A DNA stretch of 64,000 bases from an uncultured Bacteroides sp. (GTDB lineage: Bacteria > Bacteroidota > Bacteroidia > Bacteroidales > Bacteroidaceae), in assembly GCF_963677945.1 (NCBI RefSeq), contig NZ_OY782578.1, forward strand, positions 3,811,258 to 3,875,257, written 5' to 3'. The notes under the pieces are model-generated. The model was not told the DNA's origin, did no database searches, and was given only the letters and a program-made list of their open reading frames with translations. The translations under genes and the position numbers were made by a program. Below, in pieces: positions 37,890 to 46,665 of the stretch; the stretch's first letter is position 1; every line of letters begins with the position of its first letter.

Positions 37890-37998
37890 AATTAGTAGCG
37901 GATAAAACAAATTTGTAGCAGATTTTTTTTCATCTGCTACCACTTTAAAAGACTTCCAGCAAGGCTTTTTAGCTATTTTAGTAGCAGATGGGCAGATG
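37890..37998 (-). repeat. Approximately 110-bp interspersed element, copy 2 (reverse orientation)
   Basis: Read on the minus strand from 37998 it has CATCTGCCC, ATCTGCTACTAAAAT, then AAAAAGCCTT, an A-run and two further words, ATCTGCTAC (37915-37923) and ATCCGCTAC (37895-37903), 20 bp apart. This is the same block order and the same 20-bp final spacing as at 11291-11407. In addition the word at 37981-37989 can pair with an inverted copy at 37932-37940 to close a stem-loop. Confidence 0.8.
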
Positions 37999-38022
37999 TT
38001 TTTATAAAATTGCATAAAATAA

Positions 38023-38052
38023 CCCTGCACTATTTTTAGAAATAGTGCAGGG
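38023..38052 (-). terminator. Terminator of the minus-strand SusC-SusD operon
   Basis: CCCTGCACTATTT (38023-38035) and AAATAGTGCAGGG (38040-38052) form a perfect 13-bp stem with a 4-nt loop, 28 bp after the SusD stop. The minus strand continues into TTATTTTATG. Confidence 0.75.
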
Positions 38053-38080
38053 CATAGAGAGATATATTATTCAAAAAAAA

Positions 38081-39718
38081 CTAATTCATGTCATTACCTT
38101 TCAGGTTTGGATTATTGTTCAACTCAGACTGAGGGAAAGGAAAATACATAGCCTTTTCTGACCAACCTAAAGTTTTCAATGGTTCAAGCCATTTGGCATC
38201 AGCCATACCCCAGCGGAGTAAATCGAAATAGCGCAAATACTCACCACAGAATTCAACATAACGTTCATGTTCAATAATATTCTTTATGCTATTCATGGCA
38301 ACACCATTGATGACTTTACCACTTGATAATAACGCATCAACATTAGGAATTGTACCAGGAGAATGTTGATACCATAAATGTGGTTGTTCAGATGGAACTA
38401 CTTTATTAGCTCTATCTCTAACTTGCTGAATATAATATTTAGGACCAGTAGGATCTGTAATAGCCTTACTATCATTACCAGTCTCACTTAAACACTCTGC
38501 ATACATTAATAATACATCAGAATAACGCATCAAACGAGTATTGATATCATCATCAATATCAGCAATCTGGTAATCAGGACATTCCTTTCTGGTACCATAA
38601 AGATCATTATCTGAAGACAAATGTGCCATCATATAATTCCAGTCAGCAACATTACCTGATAATTCTGTATATTTTGCTCCTCCCGGGCACCATAGAGTCA
38701 TGTATCTTCTTGGGTCTCCATCTTCAAATTCATCATAAGTCTTTTTGTTAGGAGCGATATTCCACCAAGAGCTACCAGTACCGTCAGGAACTCCAATCTC
38801 TTGCCATTTCCAGGAATCAGAATTATCTCCACCCAACCAGCTTGTACCATTGAACATCTGGACTTCAAATACAGATTCATCATTATTCTCGTTATCTCCG
38901 CCCAAGCCATTAGCTCTAAAATTATCCATAAGCTTATATTCTTTACTATCTATAACAGCTTTCAATAAAGGAGCTGCTTTATCAAATTCGGCAGTTTTTC
39001 CTTTCTCGAGAATAGGACGATACATATATGCTTTTGCTAAATATGCTTGCGCTGTACCTTTGGTAGCACGCCCTTTGTTTGCCACATTAGCATAAAGTTC
39101 ACTACGCAATGGTAAAAGTTCAGAAGCTTTTTTGAAATCATCAATAATCAAAGCATATATTTCACCAGGTTTTGCGTTAGTAGGATAATAATCAGATTGA
39201 TTTTGTGCTGAATGATCAACCAATGGAATTGTTTCTCCAAAGAGAGCACAAAGGTGCATATAATGTAAGCCTCTCAAGAAATAAGCCTCACCTAACAATC
39301 TATTTTTAACCGTTTCAGATATTTCCCCACTAAAATTACTTATTTTTTCGATGGCTGTATTAGATGCATAAACACCTTCAAAGTACCCTTTCCATCCTGA
39401 GGTAATGTTTCCTTGATTTGGAGGAGTGCTATATGTGTCAGGATAAAGTTCTTCACCTACACATTTAAAAGTATGTTCGAAATCATCTCCAGGAAGTAAC
39501 ATATAATAATATGCCCCACGACCATAGCCACCTTCAACACCATTAAAACTGATTAAGCACTGATAAGCCGGTATTACAGCAAGTTCTAATTGTGCTGCTG
39601 TTTTGTAATATGTATCAACAGATAACTGCGAAGGATTATTCAAATCCATATCGGGCATACAGCTACTTAAAATTGCTGCAGAACTGCACAATAAGCAGAA
39701 TTTTGATATTTTTTTCAT
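38081..39718 (-). CDS. SusD-family surface glycan-binding lipoprotein
   Basis: A 545-aa SusD homolog. The signal peptide has the lipobox LSSC (about 17-20), followed by MPDMDLNNPSQLSVDTYYKT. Helical repeats around residues 110-240 include RLLGEAYFLRGLHYMHLCAL and KGTAQAYLAKAYMY. The C-terminal signature EHERYVEFCGEYLRYFDLLR and YFPFPQSELNNNPNL are standard for the family. It is 27 bp downstream of its SusC. Low similarity to the other two SusD proteins here suggests a different ligand or oligosaccharide size. Confidence 0.95.
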   Translation of the reverse strand: MKKISKFCLLCSSAAILSSCMPDMDLNNPSQLSVDTYYKTAAQLELAVIPAYQCLISFNGVEGGYGRGAYYYMLLPGDDFEHTFKCVGEELYPDTYSTPPNQGNITSGWKGYFEGVYASNTAIEKISNFSGEISETVKNRLLGEAYFLRGLHYMHLCALFGETIPLVDHSAQNQSDYYPTNAKPGEIYALIIDDFKKASELLPLRSELYANVANKGRATKGTAQAYLAKAYMYRPILEKGKTAEFDKAAPLLKAVIDSKEYKLMDNFRANGLGGDNENNDESVFEVQMFNGTSWLGGDNSDSWKWQEIGVPDGTGSSWWNIAPNKKTYDEFEDGDPRRYMTLWCPGGAKYTELSGNVADWNYMMAHLSSDNDLYGTRKECPDYQIADIDDDINTRLMRYSDVLLMYAECLSETGNDSKAITDPTGPKYYIQQVRDRANKVVPSEQPHLWYQHSPGTIPNVDALLSSGKVINGVAMNSIKNIIEHERYVEFCGEYLRYFDLLRWGMADAKWLEPLKTLGWSEKAMYFPFPQSELNNNPNLKGNDMN

Positions 39719-39745
39719 TGTATTTTTAATTTAAAGATTCAACCT

Positions 39746-42700
39746 TTAGAACGACAATTGAGCACCCACGAAAAATTCTCTTGAGTTAGGGAATGTAGGA
39801 TCCCATGAACTAGATCCATCAACACCTCTTGTTAAGTTTGTGCCACCTGTATCCTGATCACCAACTTCTGGGTCAAAGCCTGAATATTTAGTTAAGGTTA
39901 TCAAGTTTTTCCCACCAACATACACTCTCAGATTATTAATGTTCAATTTCTTAGTTACACTTTGAGGAAGTGTATAGCCAATAGTCAAGGCTTTCAGTCT
40001 TAAATAAGATCCATCTTCTACATAACGTTTTGAATTACGCATATTCTGATTTGGATCGCCTATAACAGCTCTTGGCATATCTGTATTTGTATTCTTTGGA
40101 TAAATAGTAGTTACTCCTGAAATTGGGTTGACAAATTCCAGATCTTCGGCACGGTAACGATTCAGTGTGCTTGCAAAACAGTTGTAATAGTGGTACATGC
40201 CTTCGCCAAAATAGCGGGTTTTATTATAAATATCATTACCCTGAGATCCTTGCCAAATCATAGCCATATCTAATGTTCCAAAAGCAGTTCTATAACTGAC
40301 ATCTGCACTCAATCCATAACTGAATTTAGGTATTGGATTTCCGATGTAATCTTGATCGGCTACTCCATCTCCATCCTTATCTACAAAACGAACATCACCT
40401 AATGCTGCTTTTGGCGCAAACTTTTTATCTGCATCTAATTCTGCCTGAGTACGATATAGTCCATTTGTTACATATCCCCAGAATTCTCCGATAGATCTGC
40501 CAACTGCAGTTTTAGAGATGCCATTGCCTGCCATGATCTGATTATTAGAACCAATACTAAGTACCTTATTCTTTACTGTAGAAATATTACCCGTTACTGA
40601 ATAATCAAATTTACCAATTGACTTTTTGTATGAAACAGCAAGTTCAAGTCCCTTATTTTCAATACTTCCGGCATTAAGTGTAGGTTTATTATCACTATAA
40701 CCAGCAGCATATGAAATAGGCACAGCCACTAACATATCTGATGTCTTCTTGTAATAATAATCAAATATAAATGACAACTGATTATCAAACAAAGAAAGAT
40801 CGAAACCAAAGTCTGTAGAATATTGACTTTCCCACTTAACATTTGGATTTGAAGGAGTAGTCGCAAGTCCACCTGCGTTCTTTGCATTATTAAGATAATA
40901 CCAAATATTACTAAATGCTATAGTACTTTGATACTGATAAGAATCGATGTTAGAGTTACCCAACATACCCCAGCTGGCGCGCAATTTAAAATCATTAACA
41001 AATGGAAGCTTTTCCATAAATTTTTCCTGACTTACTCTCCATGCAGCAGATAAAGATGGGAAATTACCATAACGATTGTTTTTACTAAACTTGGAAGAAC
41101 CATCACGTCTAAAGTTAAATGTCAGCAAATATTTGCTGTCGTAACTATAGTTAATTCGTCCCAGCATAGAGAACATAGACTCGTGTCCCACAGAAGAATC
41201 AACAGATTTTGAACTATCATCCTGAGTCGCACCTAGAATAAGAATATCTTCACTTGGCATAGCACGCGCCCCGGCACTTACACTTAAACTCTTTGTTTCA
41301 TCTGAGGAAACTCCAAACAAAGCATTTAAGCTGTGTTTACCAATGCTCTTTTCATAAGAAAGAGTATTCTCATACAAAAGTCTATTAGTTTTATAGCTTG
41401 CCATGGAATAAGAATCAGGTGTATGGTTTTGATATGGAATTGAATACTCTGCCTCATAATCCTGAACCATATATCGATACATGTCAACTCCCATGTTGAA
41501 TTTGTATTTTAAACCGGGGAGTATTTCATAAGTCATCCATGCATTACCATTTACGGAAGTAGTTTCACCTTTGTGCCAGTTTAAATTAGCCTGTGCCAAA
41601 GAATTTGCTACGTCTGTACCATTTCCAGCACCAGCAAATCCTGTTGAGCTATTAGCATCATACAAAGGCAAAGTTGGAGCCCATTTTAATGCTATTAGCA
41701 GGTTTTTATCACTCCAATCATGATTGCTACGTTTAATTGATACAGTTTCACCGAATTTGAATTTACCTTTCGTAAAATCAGAGATAAACTGCATTCCATA
41801 ATTTTTAGTATCTTCTTTAATAAAAATAGGTTTATCTGTTGAATAAAGACTGTTTACTCTAAAATTTGCATTTTCAGAACCTCCACTTATAGAGAGATTA
41901 TGTTTCTGATAAAAACCTGTACGCTTCAATGCATTAAACATATTATATCCTTCACCTATAGTAGATGGATTTTTATATGCATCTAAATAATCAGTAGCGT
42001 TTCTTTTGCCTGCGTTCCATAATTCTTCATTTACCAGCTCTGCCAATTCCTGTCCATTAAGCATATCGATATTGTTTGACAGGTTTTTCACACCAGCAAA
42101 TCCGTCATAATCTACCTTTACTTCGCCAGCTGTTCCTCGTTTTGTTGTAATAACAATAACTCCATTAGCACCACGGGCACCATAGATAGCACAAGATGCA
42201 GCATCTTTTAAAACCTGAATACTTGCAATATTAGCTTCATCTGGCACAGCGCCACCAATCATACCATCCACCACATAAAGAGGATCTGTATTATTAATAG
42301 AACCAACACCACGAATCTTTATTCTTCCATTGGTAATTTGAACACCAGGAACCGAGCTCTGCAATCCAGCTTGCAATCCACCAGGAACTTTATTTAGTTC
42401 TTTGGTAGGGAGAACAGCTATAGCCGATGACAAATCCGCTTTTTTCTGAGTACCATAACCAACAACAACAACTTCTTCTAAAGTTTTGTCATCTTCTTTT
42501 AAAACAACACTCAACGTTCTTTTTTCTCCAACCGCTATAACCTGACCTACATATCCAACGAAAGAAAATTGTAATTTGGCATTCGGAGAAACTGAGATCT
42601 GAAAATTACCATTAACATCTGATACTGTACCATTAGCAGTACCAACCTGAGATATATTTACACCAAGTAAAGCTTCACCAGAAGCATCCTTTACTGTACC

Positions 42701-42793
42701 TTTTACAATAAAGTTTTGAGAAAATACCCAAAGAGGGACCATCAATAGAACAATGATGATTCCTAAGGTTTTTTTAAAATTAAAGTTTTTCAT
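39746..42793 (-). CDS. SusC-family TonB-dependent transporter
   Basis: A 1015-aa outer-membrane importer. The signal peptide ends WVFSQ (26). A carboxypeptidase-like domain covers about 29-108, then EEVVVVGYGTQKKADLSSAI leads to the plug, with YVVDGMIGG and IYGARGANGVIVITTK. The beta-barrel ends FFVGAQLSF. DKDGDGVADQDYIGNP (about residue 795) is the usual late barrel motif. It forms an operon with the SusD downstream and is transcribed away from a second SusC/D pair across an 822-bp control region. Confidence 0.96.
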   Translation of the reverse strand: MKNFNFKKTLGIIIVLLMVPLWVFSQNFIVKGTVKDASGEALLGVNISQVGTANGTVSDVNGNFQISVSPNAKLQFSFVGYVGQVIAVGEKRTLSVVLKEDDKTLEEVVVVGYGTQKKADLSSAIAVLPTKELNKVPGGLQAGLQSSVPGVQITNGRIKIRGVGSINNTDPLYVVDGMIGGAVPDEANIASIQVLKDAASCAIYGARGANGVIVITTKRGTAGEVKVDYDGFAGVKNLSNNIDMLNGQELAELVNEELWNAGKRNATDYLDAYKNPSTIGEGYNMFNALKRTGFYQKHNLSISGGSENANFRVNSLYSTDKPIFIKEDTKNYGMQFISDFTKGKFKFGETVSIKRSNHDWSDKNLLIALKWAPTLPLYDANSSTGFAGAGNGTDVANSLAQANLNWHKGETTSVNGNAWMTYEILPGLKYKFNMGVDMYRYMVQDYEAEYSIPYQNHTPDSYSMASYKTNRLLYENTLSYEKSIGKHSLNALFGVSSDETKSLSVSAGARAMPSEDILILGATQDDSSKSVDSSVGHESMFSMLGRINYSYDSKYLLTFNFRRDGSSKFSKNNRYGNFPSLSAAWRVSQEKFMEKLPFVNDFKLRASWGMLGNSNIDSYQYQSTIAFSNIWYYLNNAKNAGGLATTPSNPNVKWESQYSTDFGFDLSLFDNQLSFIFDYYYKKTSDMLVAVPISYAAGYSDNKPTLNAGSIENKGLELAVSYKKSIGKFDYSVTGNISTVKNKVLSIGSNNQIMAGNGISKTAVGRSIGEFWGYVTNGLYRTQAELDADKKFAPKAALGDVRFVDKDGDGVADQDYIGNPIPKFSYGLSADVSYRTAFGTLDMAMIWQGSQGNDIYNKTRYFGEGMYHYYNCFASTLNRYRAEDLEFVNPISGVTTIYPKNTNTDMPRAVIGDPNQNMRNSKRYVEDGSYLRLKALTIGYTLPQSVTKKLNINNLRVYVGGKNLITLTKYSGFDPEVGDQDTGGTNLTRGVDGSSSWDPTFPNSREFFVGAQLSF

Positions 42794-43615
42794 AGTTTCT
42801 AAATAAATTATACTAGACTTAATAACTCAATTATTCATAAATCTTTAGCTATAAGAAAAAGCTCGTCAACTATCATCAAATAAATGTTTCATAAAAATTA
42901 GTTTATAGGTTTACTAACAAGAGTAGAAGTGAAGTTTTTTACTTCAATATTTCTACATAAGAAAGCTCCTTTTTCATGAGAAAAAGAATATAAGTCATAG
43001 AGAAGCCTTTTTTATATGACTTCAGACAATCGTTTTATACAGATTTTCTAAAATTCAAGGGAAGAGATTGCTTTTGCAGCAGATAATATCAACTACAGTT
43101 TTCTTTGTGTTCATAAACAATAGATTTTAGGCTAAACTTTCGATTAACAAATGAATATCAAAAGTAGAGGGAAATCAAAATTTTGAATTTCAAATTCAGA
43201 TATTCTTTTTCCAGTTTTAAACACAAATTCAGATTTGACTACTGTATTAATTAGGGACTAATGCAATGATAATTGCAAAAAAAGGACACACTACAAGACC
43301 ATTTTTCACTATAAAATTCGAGTTATATTCACCCATTTATTATAAAATGTTATTAAAAGAGCTGTTTAGTTTATAATATAGCATATCGTCTAATTTTTCT
43401 TTTGGTGACATATTTTTGTATTCCCGTTACTTCTCAACTTAATCTATTCCCTTATAAATAGCATTTTAAAAAAAACGAAAACTGATTGATAAAGATGTAA
43501 GATAGTCAATGGTATATGTAACATTATTATAATAATGATTAATAATCACAAAGTATCTTTGGCACAGATTTAAAAGTCTATCTTAAATTTTTTCTCAATT
43601 AATAATAGTAACAAT
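42794..43615. promoter_or_regulatory. Divergent control region of the two SusC/SusD operons
   Basis: An 822-bp AT-rich region with no gene, feeding both operons. On the right, TATCTTTG (43554-43561) fits a -7 box for the plus-strand SusC. On the left, TACTTTTG on the minus strand (43159-43166) is a weak candidate for the minus-strand SusC and would imply a leader of about 360 nt. Within that leader, GTAGAA (42923-42928) and TTCTAC (42951-42956) enclose GAAGT (42931-42935) and ACTTC (42941-42945), a nested inverted repeat that could be a leader hairpin or an operator for one of the AraC-type regulators. AAGTCATA/TATGACTT near 42988-43022 is another short inverted pair. Confidence 0.45.
43554..43561 (+). 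promoter_or_regulatory. Candidate -7 box of the plus-strand SusC operon
   Basis: TATCTTTG matches TAnnTTTG exactly and would put the start near 43568, about 48 nt before the SusC ATG. The expected TTTG about 20 nt upstream is not evident, as is common for HTCS-activated promoters. Confidence 0.45.
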
Positions 43616-46600
43616 ATGAAAAACAAATGTTTTTATTTAAAGTCACTAATCCTGCTGGCTTTTTTCTGTTCTATACCTCTATGGGCAGCAGCGCAAGGAC
43701 ATTTAGTGAAGGGTGTAGTTAAAGATGTCACGGGTGAACCTATTATTGGCGCCAGTGTAATAGAAGTTGGTACTACTAATGGTACAATTACTGACATTAA
43801 TGGCAATTTCTCTATTAAAGTTTCTCCAAAAGGTAAAATTTCTGTTTCATTTGTTGGTTATAAGCCCCAGACAATAGAAGTAGCTGGCAAAACGAATATT
43901 GAAATTTCAATGAGTGAGAATACTGCATTGTTAAATGAAGTTGTAGTGATTGGTTATGGTACTGCAAAAAAGAGTGATTTAACAGGTGCCGTAATGAGCG
44001 CAAACATTAAAGATTTTGAAAAAACGCCAAACACCAACATTATACAATCATTACAGGGTACTGTTCCTGGATTAAATGTTGGTCAAGTTACTAGTGCTGG
44101 TGGAACACCTAACATATCTATTCGTGGAACCAACACTATTTCAGGTAATACCAGCGTATTGATTGTATTAGATGGCATTATTTACAATGGTTCTCTTTCT
44201 TCAATCAACCCTGCTGATATTGAATCTGTAGACGTATTGAAAGATGCCAGTGCCACGGCTGTTTATGGTGCTCAAGCTGCCAATGGTGTATTGCTTATCA
44301 CTTCTAAAAGAGGCAAAGCTGGAAAAGCTAAAATCAACTTTTCTTCTTCTTACAGTATGCAAAATCCTACCCGTGATTTGCATCCAATGAACCGTGAGCA
44401 AATGTTGAACTGGGATACAGAAGTATTGTGGCATCAGGCATATACTGAAGAATCTGGCTACACACAAAAGAAATCAGACTTCAATTTAGCTAAATGGATG
44501 CCCGATCCATCTTATCAATTGGATAGTGAAGGCAATATTACTTCAAATGATTACAACTGGTGGGATGAATTTACCCGTACAGGTACCATTTCTGAAAATA
44601 AATTCAGTGTCTCTGGGGGTAATGAAGGTATCTCCTATTTATTTTCTTTAGGTAATACTACGCAGCATAATATGTTGTTAAATGATGATTTTAAACGAAA
44701 CAGCATTCGTGTGAACTTAGATGCACAGCCACGTAAATGGTGGAAACTAGGTGTTCAGGCGTTTGGTTCATTCGTCAATCAAGATGGACAAGAAACCTAT
44801 TTACCATTCCTTGTTCAGATGTCTCCTTTGGCATCTCCATATGATGAAGATGGTAATATGATTTCGTATCCAATGCGTACAGCAGTAGAAAATCCATTTC
44901 ATGGTTCAATGGTAGAAGATTACGAACGTCATAACTACTTCTTTGGGAATTTATATTCAGAATTCCAATTGCCACTTAAAGGTTTGACTTACCGTATTAA
45001 CTTTGGTAACAACTATACAATTAACGAGCATAACTATGCTAGTAAATATGCATATAGTGAAAATGGTGAAGCATACAAAAATCATTCTATTTATAACGAT
45101 TATACATTCGATAACATTTTTAATTATACCAACGATTTTGGTAAACACAGTATAAATAGTACTTTCGTATACGGTGCTATTCGTCGTAAATATTCATACA
45201 CAAACGCAGATGCCAACACATTTGCTCGCATGACTTTAGGTTATAATAGTTTGGAACAAGGGACCAACCAATTCACTTATTCAGATGCATGGAAAGAAAC
45301 CCTGTTATATCAGATGTTCCGAATCAACTACAAATTCAACAATCGTTACTTGATTACTGCAACAGCAAGACGTGATGGTTATTCCGGATTTGCTTCCAAC
45401 AACAAGAGTGCTATTTTCCCTTCTGTAGCTTTAGGTTGGATTATTTCCGACGAACCATTCTTCAAAATTCCATGGTTCGACTATTTGAAGTTACGTGCCG
45501 GATACGGTATCAGTGGTAACCAGACTTCAAGATATGCTTCTTTAGCAAAAGTTACATCTGAAACAGGTTACATCTTTGGTGATGGAACTACAGGCGTTAT
45601 CCGTCAGGAATTAACTTCTATGCAAAACAAAGACTTGAAATGGGAAAAAACTGCAGGTTTGAATTTAGGTTTCGACTTCGCTGTATTGAAAAACCGTATT
45701 ACTGGATCTTTGGAAGTGTACAAGACAACAACTAATGATTTGTTATACAATGTAGCCATTCCAACTATCACAGGTTTCTCGTCTATCAGCTCTAATGTTG
45801 GTAAAATTAAAAACCAAGGTATTGAATTCACCGCAACTTCACATAATATCTCGACTAAAGACTTTGAATGGAGCACAACTTTCAACATATCTTCAAATTC
45901 AAACAAGATTGAATCTCTTACAGGACAAGATAAAAATGGTGATGGAAAAGAAGACGATTTAGTTGCTAGTGGTTTGTTTGTTGGTAAATCAATTTCATCT
46001 CTTTATGATTACAAAGTTGATGGAATCTATCAGATAGGTGACGAAATACCTGAAGGATTCTACCCTGGTAATTATAGAATAGTTGATACCAGTAAGGATG
46101 GAAAGATTACGTCTGATGACCGTGTAATTTTGGGTAAATCAGACCCTGCATACCGCTTGGGCCTTATGAATAAGTTTAGATATAAAAGTTTCTCTTTGAG
46201 TTTCTTTATCAACTCAGTACAAGGTGGTAAAAATGGTTATATGGGTAGAAACTCATACTCAGTAAATCAGGATGACAATGCAATCCGTTATAACCGTTTT
46301 ACAGAACAAGCAGATAAATTCTGGTCACCAAACAATCCTAATGGTATCTATGCAAGATCATATACAGGTGGAAAAATTACTCCTAATTTATATCAGAAGA
46401 GAGATTTTGTTCGTTTACAGGACATTACTTTGAGCTACGATCTGCCTAAGTCAATAATTTCACGTATTGGTATAGATGGAATCAATATCTATTTTAACTG
46501 CAAGAACCTATTAACCTTTACTGGTTGGAATGGATGGGATCCTGAAGCCAGCAATACTTATACAGACGATACTGGTACGCATTATACAGGTAGTACCTAT

Positions 46601-46654
46601 GATAACAGACCTGTTATGAGAAGTTTCACTGGTGGTATTAATATTTCATTTTAA
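43616..46654 (+). CDS. SusC-family TonB-dependent transporter
   Basis: A 1012-aa outer-membrane importer. The signal peptide ends PLWAAAQ (27). The carboxypeptidase-like domain spans about 30-107 (GEPIIGASVIEVGTTNGTI). NEVVVIGYGTAKKSDLTGAV precedes the plug, which carries IRGTNTISGNTSVLIVLDG and AVYGAQAANGVLLITSKRG. The barrel ends FTGGINISF. It starts the only plus-strand transport operon in the window, with its SusD 11 bp downstream, and stands back to back with the other SusC/D pair. Two divergent pairs next to two HTCS suggest coordinated import of two oligosaccharide classes from one polymer. Confidence 0.96.
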   Translation: MKNKCFYLKSLILLAFFCSIPLWAAAQGHLVKGVVKDVTGEPIIGASVIEVGTTNGTITDINGNFSIKVSPKGKISVSFVGYKPQTIEVAGKTNIEISMSENTALLNEVVVIGYGTAKKSDLTGAVMSANIKDFEKTPNTNIIQSLQGTVPGLNVGQVTSAGGTPNISIRGTNTISGNTSVLIVLDGIIYNGSLSSINPADIESVDVLKDASATAVYGAQAANGVLLITSKRGKAGKAKINFSSSYSMQNPTRDLHPMNREQMLNWDTEVLWHQAYTEESGYTQKKSDFNLAKWMPDPSYQLDSEGNITSNDYNWWDEFTRTGTISENKFSVSGGNEGISYLFSLGNTTQHNMLLNDDFKRNSIRVNLDAQPRKWWKLGVQAFGSFVNQDGQETYLPFLVQMSPLASPYDEDGNMISYPMRTAVENPFHGSMVEDYERHNYFFGNLYSEFQLPLKGLTYRINFGNNYTINEHNYASKYAYSENGEAYKNHSIYNDYTFDNIFNYTNDFGKHSINSTFVYGAIRRKYSYTNADANTFARMTLGYNSLEQGTNQFTYSDAWKETLLYQMFRINYKFNNRYLITATARRDGYSGFASNNKSAIFPSVALGWIISDEPFFKIPWFDYLKLRAGYGISGNQTSRYASLAKVTSETGYIFGDGTTGVIRQELTSMQNKDLKWEKTAGLNLGFDFAVLKNRITGSLEVYKTTTNDLLYNVAIPTITGFSSISSNVGKIKNQGIEFTATSHNISTKDFEWSTTFNISSNSNKIESLTGQDKNGDGKEDDLVASGLFVGKSISSLYDYKVDGIYQIGDEIPEGFYPGNYRIVDTSKDGKITSDDRVILGKSDPAYRLGLMNKFRYKSFSLSFFINSVQGGKNGYMGRNSYSVNQDDNAIRYNRFTEQADKFWSPNNPNGIYARSYTGGKITPNLYQKRDFVRLQDITLSYDLPKSIISRIGIDGINIYFNCKNLLTFTGWNGWDPEASNTYTDDTGTHYTGSTYDNRPVMRSFTGGINISF

Positions 46655-46665
46655 TTATTAAAGAC

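Larger units (their letters stand above)
37359..38080. other. Repeat-rich gap between GH43 and the second SusD
   Basis: A 722-bp non-coding region. From left to right it holds a candidate promoter for the GH43 gene (TATTTTTG on the minus strand, 37453-37460), the GGCTTATGGGTTC array (37676-37766), a second copy of the ATCTGCTAC element in reverse orientation (37890-37998) and the SusCD terminator (38023-38052). No protein-coding signal seen. Confidence 0.7.
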
